The notes: generated from the letters alone by a model not told the origin. A stretch of DNA of 8,840 nucleotides from an uncultured Bacteroidales bacterium (GCA_934725535.1 CAKVBV010000078.1:1-8840), one strand, 5' to 3'; shown: positions 1 to 6,040, numbered from the stretch's first letter. A program made the numbers and translations.

Positions 1-37
1 CACGATCAACGCACTATCTCACACTACTACAAAACAG

Positions 38-71
38 AAAAACTGCCTAACAACTTTACATTGTTAGACAG
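38..71 (-). terminator. Intrinsic terminator of the 91-codon gene
   Basis: Read on the minus strand, the stem CTAACAA / TTGTTAG (7 bp, perfect, 7-nt loop) is extended by CTG / CAG across a one-base mismatch (arms 43-53 and 61-71). It is followed directly by five T (positions 42-38). It lies about 48 bp after the stop codon of the minus-strand gene at 119-394, in the right orientation to end that transcript. Confidence 0.85.
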
Positions 72-73
72 CC

Positions 74-99
74 TCATGAAAATAGTTTGGTTTTCATGA
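74..99 (-). repeat. Perfect 9-bp hairpin in the 3' untranslated region
   Basis: TCATGAAAA (74-82) and TTTTCATGA (91-99) are perfect inverted repeats around an 8-nt loop. The hairpin lies 3 bp upstream (in the minus-strand transcript) of the terminator hairpin and about 20 bp after the stop codon. No T tract follows it, so it is not a second terminator. It may be an mRNA 3'-end stabiliser or a protein-binding site. Confidence 0.6.
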
Positions 100-118
100 T
101 GTTGTCCTACTTAGAAGG

Positions 119-394
119 TTATTTTCTGCGCCAGCAGGTGCAAGGTGTGTACTTGTGGTGAATGTTTTCAGACACATTTTTGCCTGCTCGGTCAATAAGG
201 GTACCCTCAAAGGACTTAATAACCTTACTAATCTGCGAATGAAAGGTACTGACTTTCTTCTGTCCATTGTAGTACTGCAAGTACAATTCTGTGTCTTGCT
301 TCAAAATGGAGTCAATGACCATATGGGCATCAAATGTCAGCCCATGACCAACAGAGAGAATAATGCTCTCTACTTTTTGTTTTAAGTTATCCAT
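119..394 (-). CDS. Small conserved-type hypothetical protein (91 aa)
   Basis: The function is not recognised. The 91-residue product has no signal peptide or membrane segment and looks soluble. Visible features are a FDAHMVID stretch (about residues 21-28), FHSQI (51-55), SENIH (75-79) and a Cys/Trp-rich C-terminus CTCWRRK (85-91). This spacing (FDxHxVI near the start, an SxNIH motif and a CxxW-like tail at the end) matches my recollection of small hypothetical proteins common in Bacteroidales, but I cannot name a family. The ATG at 394 is the first in frame. It follows an AT-rich leader with a GGGTC / GACCC hairpin (415-437) and no clear -7 box. The nearest good minus-strand promoter is the one driving RNA element A (723-754), so the gene may be read from there by terminator read-through (inference). 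A strong terminator and an extra hairpin follow it. The opposite-strand frame over it is treated as a shadow. Confidence 0.65.
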   Translation of the reverse strand: MDNLKQKVESIILSVGHGLTFDAHMVIDSILKQDTELYLQYYNGQKKVSTFHSQISKVIKSFEGTLIDRAGKNVSENIHHKYTPCTCWRRK

Positions 395-443
395 AACTTA
401 TTAGATTTTATTTGGGTCGGCGGCACCTCACAGACCCATTGAT

Positions 444-716
444 AAAAAACAAAGCGTGGTGCCTTATCTTTGCCTATTCTCAACTCTGAGGTTCCTGCAA
501 GACCCTACACACAAGAATAAGCAACAAACGTCCACGCCGATATGTACAAACAATCCCATACCATATTCGGTACACTGCGGGATGTGTGATACATACCAAT
601 GGACGTTTACTGCACTCTTGCTTTGGGCATGTGAAATTTTGCAGGATTTCAGAGTTCCAAAACAAGCGTCAATAAACGCCTTTATTTCCATAAGTGCAAT
701 GCTCCTCCGGACATTT
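444..716 (-). ncRNA. RNA element A, structured non-coding RNA (about 270 nt), homologous to element B
   Basis: Transcription on the minus strand should begin near 716, just after the consensus promoter at 723-754, and end at the T6 tract (449-444). The weak stem CAAAG / CTTTG (472-468 with 454-450) precedes that tract. Four blocks match element B in order and strand: 661-681 (a 21-nt identity containing the mini-hairpin GCGT-N6-ACGC), 601-624, 532-543 (12-nt identity) and 451-459 (9-nt identity). The middle is nearly self-complementary. Positions 482-500 pair with 640-657, 525-533 with 600-608 (perfect 9 bp), TATGTA 541-546 with TACATA 592-597, and TACC with GGTA at the tip, giving a rod of about 175 nt. 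Overlapping frames on both strands lack protein features and I read them as spurious. It could be a trans-acting RNA or a leader of the gene at 119-394. A match to 6S RNA or the Rfam Bacteroidales-1 motif has not been excluded. Confidence 0.7.
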
Positions 717-722
717 GCGGCA

Positions 723-754
723 CAAAAGTAGTGATTATTTTGCAGATATGCAAA
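723..754 (-). promoter_or_regulatory. Bacteroidota sigma-ABfr promoter of RNA element A
   Basis: On the minus strand a TTTG -33 box (complement of 751-754), exactly 20 bp of spacer and TACTTTTG (complement of 723-730) match the Bacteroidota consensus TTTG-N19/20-TAnnTTTG. The start site would be near 716. The promoter of element B has the same 20-bp spacing. Confidence 0.85.
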
Positions 755-760
755 ATAATC
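733..760. promoter_or_regulatory. Perfect 12-bp palindrome over the -33 box (operator or weak terminator)
   Basis: GATTATTTTGCA (733-744) and TGCAAAATAATC (749-760) are perfect inverted repeats with a GATA spacer. The right arm contains the -33 TTTG of the element A promoter, which would suit an operator for a dimeric repressor. It also lies 28 bp downstream of the stop codon of the gene ending at 788. As a terminator it would be poor, because the stem is AT-rich and no T tract follows. Confidence 0.55.
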
Positions 761-787
761 TGTTGAAAGGCCAAAAGTATTAGTGAC

Positions 788-1498
788 TTATGATTTGCGG
801 ATGAGATTGGACAATAGCCGATATACTTCGCGGAGGTCAGCGGATGGGAGAAGAGCGAGGTGGTGCTGCATCACGTTTTTATCACCACGTCGGGCGGGAC
901 CCGTTTGGGCATCATGGGGCGAAAGGGTATGCACCTTGGCGGCAGTCTCGTCTATCAAGGGCAGCAGGGCAGAGAATGGGATATGTGTGTCGCTCAAAAT
1001 ATCATTCGCAATACTATACATCAGATTGGAGAAGTTGTTGGCAAAGACACCTGCCACGTGCAAGCGTTCACGGTCGTGTTGGTCAGCCTCATAGACATGG
1101 GACGTGATAGTCAGTGCCAACGAATAGACCGCACTCACGTCATCAATGCCCCGCGCCTCGAAGAAGACTGGCACAGAGGAGAAGTCCTCAATGATATGCG
1201 CTTTGCTGAAGGTCTGAAACGGGTAGAAAATGCCCGCATGGGGTTTGTCCGCCCCAAAGACAGACAACGGCATAGTACCCGAAGTGTGCAGGTGCAAAGC
1301 ACGCTCAGGCACATGCACCTGCGACACAACTGCTGCCAATGCCTCATCACGGACTGCGTAGAGGTACACATCGGCATTCTGCGGGATAGCGTCCAAGCCC
1401 TCGCGACTGCTGACCATAGCACAATCGATGCCCTTGCGCCGAAAAGCATAGTCCAAATTGGTGGCTACATTGCCACGACCGATAATGACAACACGCAT
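788..1498 (-). CDS. Rossmann-like / DUF2520 domain protein
   Basis: The protein has 236 residues, near the usual 250-260 of the family. The N-terminus is a nucleotide-binding fold, MRVVIIGRGNVATNL, with a glycine-rich loop at about residues 7-12 of the type seen in F420/NADP-dependent oxidoreductase-like proteins. HTSGT (71-75) and YPFQTF (92-97) follow. The C-terminal DUF2520 helical domain shows the hallmarks HVAGVFANNFSN (147-158) and QTGPARRGD (198-206). It is cytosolic, and the reaction of this Bacteroidota family is not established; a ketopantoate- or pyrroline-reductase-like dehydrogenase is the general expectation. The ATG at 1498 is chosen because the Rossmann strand begins immediately after it. 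The 205-bp upstream gap holds an 11-bp-period repeat array and a TAATTAC-N3-GTAATTA palindrome (1533-1549), but no convincing consensus promoter. The gene stands alone between element A and the M20 peptidase gene, all on the minus strand. Confidence 0.88.
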   Translation of the reverse strand: MRVVIIGRGNVATNLDYAFRRKGIDCAMVSSREGLDAIPQNADVYLYAVRDEALAAVVSQVHVPERALHLHTSGTMPLSVFGADKPHAGIFYPFQTFSKAHIIEDFSSVPVFFEARGIDDVSAVYSLALTITSHVYEADQHDRERLHVAGVFANNFSNLMYSIANDILSDTHIPFSALLPLIDETAAKVHTLSPHDAQTGPARRGDKNVMQHHLALLPSADLREVYRLLSNLIRKS

Positions 1499-1532
1499 AA
1501 CAACTAATTACAATAAGACATTGAAAAACATA

Positions 1533-1549
1533 TAATTACCATGTAATTA
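1533..1549. promoter_or_regulatory. 7-bp inverted repeat upstream of the DUF2520 gene
   Basis: TAATTAC (1533-1539) and GTAATTA (1543-1549) are perfect inverted repeats with a 3-bp spacer, 35 bp upstream of the start codon at 1498. The position suits a regulator site in the leader or promoter region. In AT-rich DNA a palindrome of this size can arise by chance. Confidence 0.3.
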
Positions 1550-1569
1550 ACCATTAATTCTGGACGGAC

Positions 1570-1657
1570 AATCACTCGGCAAGGTCTCGGTATCCTCTCG
1601 TTATTCACCCGTTAATCACATACTAATCTCATACTAATCACATACTAATATCATAGT
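1570..1657. repeat. Array of eight degenerate 11-bp tandem units
   Basis: Cut in steps of 11 from 1570, the units are AATCACTCGGC, AAGGTCTCGGT, ATCCTCTCGTT, ATTCACCCGTT, AATCACATACT, AATCTCATACT, AATCACATACT and AATATCATAGT. Neighbouring units match at 6-10 of 11 positions, and every unit starts with A. The array fills much of the 205-bp gap between the M20 peptidase and DUF2520 genes. Two further 11-bp arrays occur in the window, and ATCCTCTCGTT here resembles ATCCACTCGTT in the array near 8181. Confidence 0.8.
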
Positions 1658-1703
1658 CTTGACTCGAGATTAGCACGAGAGGTATGTGAAGTAGTGCGCA
1701 GGC

Positions 1704-3074
1704 TTACAGTTGGAGGTTCTTGTAGAACTCGGTGACAGCCACGATGCCGTTCTCCCAAGTCTCAAGGTCCATCGACTCGTTGGGCGAGTGGATAGCGTTC
1801 TGCTCCAAGCCGAAGCCCATGAGGATAGTCTTCACGCCTAGGATTTGCTCGAAAGAAGAGATGATTGGAATACTACCCCCGCGGCGGGCAGCCAGCGGAC
1901 GTTTGCCGAAAGCCACCTCAAAGCCCTTCTCGGCAGCCTTGTAAGCGGGTATGTCAATGGGGCAGACGTAGCCCTGACCACCGTGCATAGGCGTTACTTT
2001 CACGCGCACGCCAACGGGTGCGAGTTGCTGCATATAGTCGATAAACGCCTGACTGATACGCTCGTGGTCCTGGTTAGCCACAAGACGGCAACTGACTTTG
2101 GCAAAGGCTTTGGACGGCAGGACGGTCTTGCTGCCCTCGCCCGTGTAGCCGCCCCAGATACCGCAGATGTCGAAAGACGGGCGGCAGGAGTTGCGCTCCA
2201 ACGTGGAGTAACCCTCCTCGCCAAAGGTGGCATCCACATCAATGGCACGGCAGTATGCCTCTTCGGAGAAGGGGATTTGCGCTATCATCTCGCGCTCGGC
2301 AGCGGGAATGGGCAGTACATCGTCGTAGAAATGCGGGATGGTGATGCGTCCGTGCTTGTCCACCACCTGCGCCAGCATCTCGCAGAGTGCGTTGATGGGG
2401 TTCTTGACGGCACCGCCGAAATGCCCGCTATGCAGGTCGCGATTGGGCCCGTCCACCTCGATTTGCCAGTACGCCAACCCGCGCAGACCCGTGGTGATAG
2501 AAGGGGTGTCCTTGCCAATCATCGAGGTGTCGCTGACGAGGATGATGTCGCACGCAAGCAGTTCCTTGTGCTTGTGCAGAAAGGCTTCGAGAGACGGGCT
2601 GCCGATTTCCTCTTCGCCCTCGAAGATAAACTTCACGTGGCAGTTCATAAGCCCCTCGCGCACCATATACTCGAAGGCTTTGGCTTGTATCATCGCCTGC
2701 CCCTTGTCGTCATCAGCCCCGCGGGCATAGAGACGACCGTCGCGGATGTCCGGCTCCCACGGATTGGAATGCCACTGGTCCAGCGGCTCCACAGGCATGA
2801 CATCATAGTGCGCATAGACGAGGACGGTCGGGACGTGCTTGCCTGCTTGGATATCGGGTGTGTACTCGGCATAAACAAAGGGATTGCCGTCGGAGGGCAT
2901 CACCTCGGCTTTCTGACAACCTGCCGCCAACAGCAGTTCGCGCCAACGCTCGGCACAACGCAGCATATCTGCCTTATGCTCAGGCTGGCAACTGACACTC
3001 GGAATACGGATAAGACTCGCCCACTCCTCGTGGAAACGGGGGCGGTTTTCGGCAATGTAGGAACGGATACTCAT
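1704..3074 (-). CDS. M20 family metallo-dipeptidase
   Basis: The protein has 456 residues and looks like a complete cytosolic M20 (PepV/carnosinase-like) dipeptidase that hydrolyses small peptides with a two-metal centre. From the chosen start, the expected ligands are visible: H89 in AHYD, the bridging D122 in ARGADDDKGQ, the catalytic E154 and metal-binding E155 in FEGEEEIGS, D182 in VSDT, and H429 in IHSPNE. The dimerisation lid lies between the two halves of the catalytic domain, at about residues 200-320, and includes the DLHSGHFGG segment. No signal peptide is seen. The ATG at 3074 (MSIRSYIAENRP) is preferred to an in-frame ATG at 3119. The extra 15 residues are poor in protein-like character and overlap the inverted-repeat element and heptamer repeats upstream. 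The leader contains the 194-bp element at 3110-3303, which may regulate it. The downstream gap holds the 11-bp array. Confidence 0.93.
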   Translation of the reverse strand: MSIRSYIAENRPRFHEEWASLIRIPSVSCQPEHKADMLRCAERWRELLLAAGCQKAEVMPSDGNPFVYAEYTPDIQAGKHVPTVLVYAHYDVMPVEPLDQWHSNPWEPDIRDGRLYARGADDDKGQAMIQAKAFEYMVREGLMNCHVKFIFEGEEEIGSPSLEAFLHKHKELLACDIILVSDTSMIGKDTPSITTGLRGLAYWQIEVDGPNRDLHSGHFGGAVKNPINALCEMLAQVVDKHGRITIPHFYDDVLPIPAAEREMIAQIPFSEEAYCRAIDVDATFGEEGYSTLERNSCRPSFDICGIWGGYTGEGSKTVLPSKAFAKVSCRLVANQDHERISQAFIDYMQQLAPVGVRVKVTPMHGGQGYVCPIDIPAYKAAEKGFEVAFGKRPLAARRGGSIPIISSFEQILGVKTILMGFGLEQNAIHSPNESMDLETWENGIVAVTEFYKNLQL

Positions 3075-3079
3075 GGTAT

Positions 3080-3107
3080 GTAATAAGTAATAGTTAATGG
3101 TTAATAA
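3080..3107. repeat. Four degenerate heptamer repeats upstream of the M20 gene
   Basis: GTAATAA, GTAATAG, TTAATGG and TTAATAA follow one another without gaps, just upstream of the start codon at 3074. AT-rich heptamer strings of this sort are common between Bacteroidales genes. They may keep the ribosome-binding region free of structure (inference). Confidence 0.55.
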
Positions 3108-3109
3108 AA

Positions 3110-3303
3110 AGTGTTGCACTGCTGTTACGCGAGAAAACTCCTAAAAAATAGGATTTGAGGTGTACCAACCCTTTGTAATCCAACCGACTCATCGCTATAG
3201 CCTTGGCTAATCACGGCGTAGAGTATTGGCACGCCATCGGAAAGGCATTTACCTCGTTTTGATTTTACTGTTGAGTTTTCCGGTCTCTGAGCAATGCAAC
3301 ACT
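3110..3303 (-). other. 194-bp element with 14-nt inverted ends (structured leader RNA or MITE-like element)
   Basis: The ends 3110-3123 and 3290-3303 are inverted repeats matching at 13 of 14 positions. The one DNA mismatch becomes a G-U wobble only in minus-strand RNA, giving a continuous 14-bp stem. Nine unpaired bases on each side follow, then a perfect 8-bp helix (GAAAACTC 3133-3140 with GAGTTTTC 3273-3280). Inside are several short helices: GGATT / AATCC (3151-3155, 3177-3181), CCGA / TCGG (3184-3187, 3237-3240), TAGCC / GGCTA (3198-3202, 3205-3209) and GGCGT / ACGCC (3215-3219, 3231-3235). In the minus-strand sense five U close the stem and the M20 start codon follows about 30 nt later. 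Known riboswitch cores were looked for and not found. No target-site duplication was seen, so a transposon origin is unproven. Confidence 0.6.
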
Positions 3304-3305
3304 AT

Positions 3306-3333
3306 ATTTATGATTTACGAATTTACGATGTAC
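3306..3333 (-). repeat. 28-bp dispersed repeat, copy 1
   Basis: Read on the minus strand, this 28-mer starts GTACATCGTAAATTCG and matches positions 7774-7801 (plus strand) at 26 of 28 bases. It lies beside the 194-bp inverted-repeat element and just after the stop codon of the outer-membrane protein gene. It is built from a CGTAAAT-type subrepeat. Confidence 0.7.
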
Positions 3334-3345
3334 TATTGGTTTGTA

Positions 3346-4791
3346 TTAGTTGAACCGCCATGCCAGCGTGAACACAAACCGGTGCGTCCGAGTGGCAATG
3401 TCGAATGGTTCCGCCTGCATCTCGGTGGCATACTGGTGGATATTCTGCCAACGATACTGGTAGGCGGCGTTCAGCAAAAGCCAACTCCAGCGGTAACCGA
3501 TGCCGAAGGATGCATATTGCGAAGTGCGTGTTACGCGGAAATCCGTGTCGGTTCGTATGGTGTTGTAGTCCAACTCCGAGATGGGGTCTTGCTTGGAGAA
3601 CGTCGGTTCCAACACATATCCGCCATTGATATACAGACCTTTAGCGATATTCACCTCTGCGCCTGCGCGGAAGGTATGCACGTCCGTCGTGGTCTTCCAG
3701 TGGGCGTAGTCGTACTGCAGCGACAGCATCGCGTATTGCAGCACTTGCACTGCCACGCCCGCACTCACGCGCATCGGCATCACCCACTGCGACATGGACT
3801 TGCTCATATCGGGCGTCAGCACCTTGGCGGTCAGCGTGTCCAAAGTGGCACTCAGTACCCCCTCGGTACCCATGCTGATGTTCATCACGGTCGGCGTCTG
3901 GAACGATGCACCCAAGCGCACCCATTGGCACGGGCGGTAGATGGCACCTATCGTAGCCCCGAAGCCCACGCCCGAAGCCGACAGGCGGCTCTTCAGCAGC
4001 GACTCGTTGGTGTTGGACATGTGGTATGCCGTTTCGGTCAGCGACATCTCCTTGCTATAAGTCAGTGTCGGTATGTTCAGTCCCAATCCTACGTACCATT
4101 GGTTGCTGATATTCATCGCCCACGACATGGTGTATTGGTCCATATTGCCCGACTCCTGCACCGAAAGCGACGAGTAGTTCCAGCGCACTGCAGGCACCCA
4201 TTGGTCGCTGCCATCCGACTGAGGGTCAATCAGATAGGCGTTGTACCCCATGATGCTCAGCCACCCAATCTCGGTGTTGTTCCAGAGGTTGTTCATATAG
4301 TCGTCAGTGGCTATGAGGTCATTCTCCGTCAGCCCTTTGGTCATCTTGCATATCGTTGCCGCCAGTCCCGCATTGCCGTAACCTTCTGCCGTGATAGTGC
4401 GGTTGAAGTTCGCCAGTCGGTGTGCGCTGAACATCAGGTTGTTGAACACCACACCGCTCAGTTTGTTCGGGTTGCCAAACGACCACACTACCGCCACTTC
4501 GGGGGTGGAAAACCGATACTGATACTCCTGTGTCCGTTGCCCTGCTTGTGCGGTGTAGTCCCACATCCGGTCGAAACTCACGGACACCTCTTTGCGCCTG
4601 TACAGACCCAGTCCCGCAGGGTTGTCCAATGCCGCCGTAGGGTCTCCGCCTATCGCCGTCATCGCACCGCCCATACCCACATAGCGTGCCGAACCCATCA
4701 GGTCGCGTTGCGAGAACCGCTGCACGTCCTGCGCCTGCAATGCCGTTGCCAACATCGCAGCCAAAACGAAATATGTGAGTCTCTGTTTCAT
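3346..4791 (-). CDS. FadL/TodX (OMPP1) family outer-membrane beta-barrel protein
   Basis: The 481-residue product has a Sec signal peptide (about residues 1-20, MKQRLTYFVLAAMLATALQA) followed by a periplasmic-facing N-terminus. The OMPP1/FadL hallmark lies at residues 33-62 (GSARYVGMGGAMTAIGG, then DPTAALDNPAGLG), the region forming the N-terminal hatch of this family. The rest is rich in alternating aromatic and polar residues typical of amphipathic strands and ends in FVFTLAWRFN, a last strand with near-terminal aromatics suited to BAM insertion. FadL relatives pass hydrophobic molecules across the outer membrane; the substrate here cannot be told. The start at 4791 lies 2 bp after the stop codon of the small exported protein gene, so the two are almost certainly co-transcribed with trpS. 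Long open frames on the plus strand through this gene are shadows. Confidence 0.88.
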   Translation of the reverse strand: MKQRLTYFVLAAMLATALQAQDVQRFSQRDLMGSARYVGMGGAMTAIGGDPTAALDNPAGLGLYRRKEVSVSFDRMWDYTAQAGQRTQEYQYRFSTPEVAVVWSFGNPNKLSGVVFNNLMFSAHRLANFNRTITAEGYGNAGLAATICKMTKGLTENDLIATDDYMNNLWNNTEIGWLSIMGYNAYLIDPQSDGSDQWVPAVRWNYSSLSVQESGNMDQYTMSWAMNISNQWYVGLGLNIPTLTYSKEMSLTETAYHMSNTNESLLKSRLSASGVGFGATIGAIYRPCQWVRLGASFQTPTVMNISMGTEGVLSATLDTLTAKVLTPDMSKSMSQWVMPMRVSAGVAVQVLQYAMLSLQYDYAHWKTTTDVHTFRAGAEVNIAKGLYINGGYVLEPTFSKQDPISELDYNTIRTDTDFRVTRTSQYASFGIGYRWSWLLLNAAYQYRWQNIHQYATEMQAEPFDIATRTHRFVFTLAWRFN

Positions 4792-4793
4792 AA

Positions 4794-5054
4794 CTACTTG
4801 TTTATCACACGCATACGCACCGTATCAGGATACTGCTTTGCGGACTGTGCCACCGTGTCGGGCTCGTCAATGAACACCAGTTCCTTCGCGTGCTTGTCGT
4901 AAACGGGCTCACTGCTTACCGGTTCCTCCGTGCTATCCAAGCCCACCCAATAGTACGCATCGTCCACATAGATGTCATTGTCCGCCAGCAGCAACGGGCT
5001 ACCCACTGCCGCCAACGCCAATATCACTATCCACACACCTCGTTTCATCATCAT
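4794..5054 (-). CDS. Small exported hypothetical protein (86 aa)
   Basis: Not recognised as a named family. It begins MMMKRGVWIVILALAAVGSPLL, a charged start and a hydrophobic core that read as a Sec signal peptide with cleavage near residue 24. There is no lipobox cysteine, so a lipoprotein is unlikely. The mature part of about 60 residues is acidic and aromatic (DNDIYVDDAYYW) with no cysteines. Three ATG codons lie in tandem (5054, 5051, 5048). The first overlaps the trpS stop codon by 4 bp (ATGA), which favours translational coupling, though any of the three could be used. It is followed after 2 bp by the FadL-like protein gene. The tight packing suggests an envelope partner or accessory of that barrel protein (inference). 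Confidence 0.75.
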   Translation of the reverse strand: MMMKRGVWIVILALAAVGSPLLLADNDIYVDDAYYWVGLDSTEEPVSSEPVYDKHAKELVFIDEPDTVAQSAKQYPDTVRMRVINK

Positions 5055-6040
5055 AACCTGCGGAAACCGATTATCTCACGCACATCTTCCAGCGTCTTTT
5101 CCGCGCTCACACGTGCTGCTTCAGCACCCGCGGCAGCCACCTTCGACAGGTACGCCTCGTCGCTACGGAACTGCAATATCTTCTCGCGAATCGGTGCGCA
5201 GAAGGCGTTGATGTCCGCTGCCAACTGCTTTTTCATGTCGCCGTAGCGAATGGTCATGTTGTTGTACTGGTCGTTGAAGTAGTCGTACGTCTCCTTGCTC
5301 GACACCAATTCCATGAGCGTAAACAGGTTCTGTATCGGCTCGGGTTTCTCTTGGTTGAGCATGGTCGGACCCGCATCGGTAACGGCACTCATCACTTTCT
5401 TGCGGATGGTCTTCTCGTCGTCGCACAGATAAATGGCGTTGCCTTCCGACTTCCCCATCTTGCCCGTACCGTTCAGCCCGGGCACCTTCACCGCCTTGTC
5501 GTTGAAGTGGAACGACTCCGGTTCCTTGAAGTACTCCACCTTATATATACGGTTGAAGCGGCGTGCGCACAGCCTTGCCATCTCCATGTTCTGCTCTTGG
5601 TCCTTGCCCACCGGCACTTTGTCCGCGCGGTGAACCAGTATATCCGCTGCCATCAGTGTGGGGTATGTCAGCAGCCCCGCATTCACGTTATTGGGGTTTT
5701 GGCGCACTTTCTCCTTGAAACTCGTCACGCGTTCCAACTCGCCGAGGTACGTGTTCATATTGAAATACAGGTACAACTCCAGCACCTGCCGCACGTCGCT
5801 TTGCACGTATATGGGAGCCTTCTCGGGGTCAATGCCGCAAGCCAGGTACTCCGACAGTATCGTGCGCACCGAGTCGCGGATATTCTCGGGGGTCGGGTGC
5901 GTGGTCAGGGAGTGCCAGTCCGCGATGAAGAACATACAATTGTACTCGTCTTGCATCTTTACGAAACTCTTCACAGCCCCGAAATAGTTGCCCAGATGCA
6001 GGTTACCTGTCGGGCGGATACCACTGATTACCTTTTCCAT
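5051..6040 (-). CDS. trpS: Tryptophan--tRNA ligase
   Basis: This class I aminoacyl-tRNA synthetase charges tRNA-Trp with tryptophan using ATP in the cytosol. The 329-residue product matches the compact bacterial TrpRS length of about 330. The HIGH-type signature is TGNLHLGNY (residues 11-19). DKVPVGKDQEQN (140-151) is the conserved segment around the active site and dimer interface. The KMSKS loop reads KMGKS (194-198), a variant found in TrpRS enzymes. The ATG at 6040 (MEKVISGIRPTG) is chosen because TrpRS normally begins a few residues before SGIRPTGxLHLGN; an in-frame ATG at 6100 would add 20 untypical residues. No consensus promoter was seen just upstream. The gene lies 192 bp after the lrp-type gene on the same strand, with an 11-bp repeat array between, so shared transcription is possible. 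Downstream it overlaps the small exported protein gene. Confidence 0.97.
   Translation of the reverse strand: MEKVISGIRPTGNLHLGNYFGAVKSFVKMQDEYNCMFFIADWHSLTTHPTPENIRDSVRTILSEYLACGIDPEKAPIYVQSDVRQVLELYLYFNMNTYLGELERVTSFKEKVRQNPNNVNAGLLTYPTLMAADILVHRADKVPVGKDQEQNMEMARLCARRFNRIYKVEYFKEPESFHFNDKAVKVPGLNGTGKMGKSEGNAIYLCDDEKTIRKKVMSAVTDAGPTMLNQEKPEPIQNLFTLMELVSSKETYDYFNDQYNNMTIRYGDMKKQLAADINAFCAPIREKILQFRSDEAYLSKVAAAGAEAARVSAEKTLEDVREIIGFRRL

Noticed and set aside
465..472. TATCTTTG on the plus strand as a promoter -7 box
   Set aside because: No TTTG-like -33 box lies 19-20 bp upstream, and no plus-strand gene follows.
456..731. Open frames on both strands through RNA element A (91 and 75 codons)
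   Set aside because: Both strands are open at once, the products show no signal, domain or protein-like composition, and the region is nearly self-complementary with a promoter and T tract. The frames are best read as spurious over a non-coding RNA.
1663..1679. CTCG / CGAG inverted repeat as a terminator of the M20 gene
   Set aside because: The stem is only 4 bp with no T tract after it on the minus strand, and it overlaps the fading end of the 11-bp array.
3190..3303. Hammerhead ribozyme or known riboswitch in the M20 leader
   Set aside because: A GCGATGAG string on the minus strand resembles part of the hammerhead core, but CUGAUGA and a matching GAAA with flanking stems are absent. TPP, cobalamin, FMN and c-di-GMP core motifs were not found.
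3226..4902. 558-codon plus-strand open frame
   Set aside because: It lies antisense to the well-supported FadL-like gene, is rich in His/Arg/Val typical of shadow translations, and also crosses the inverted-repeat element.
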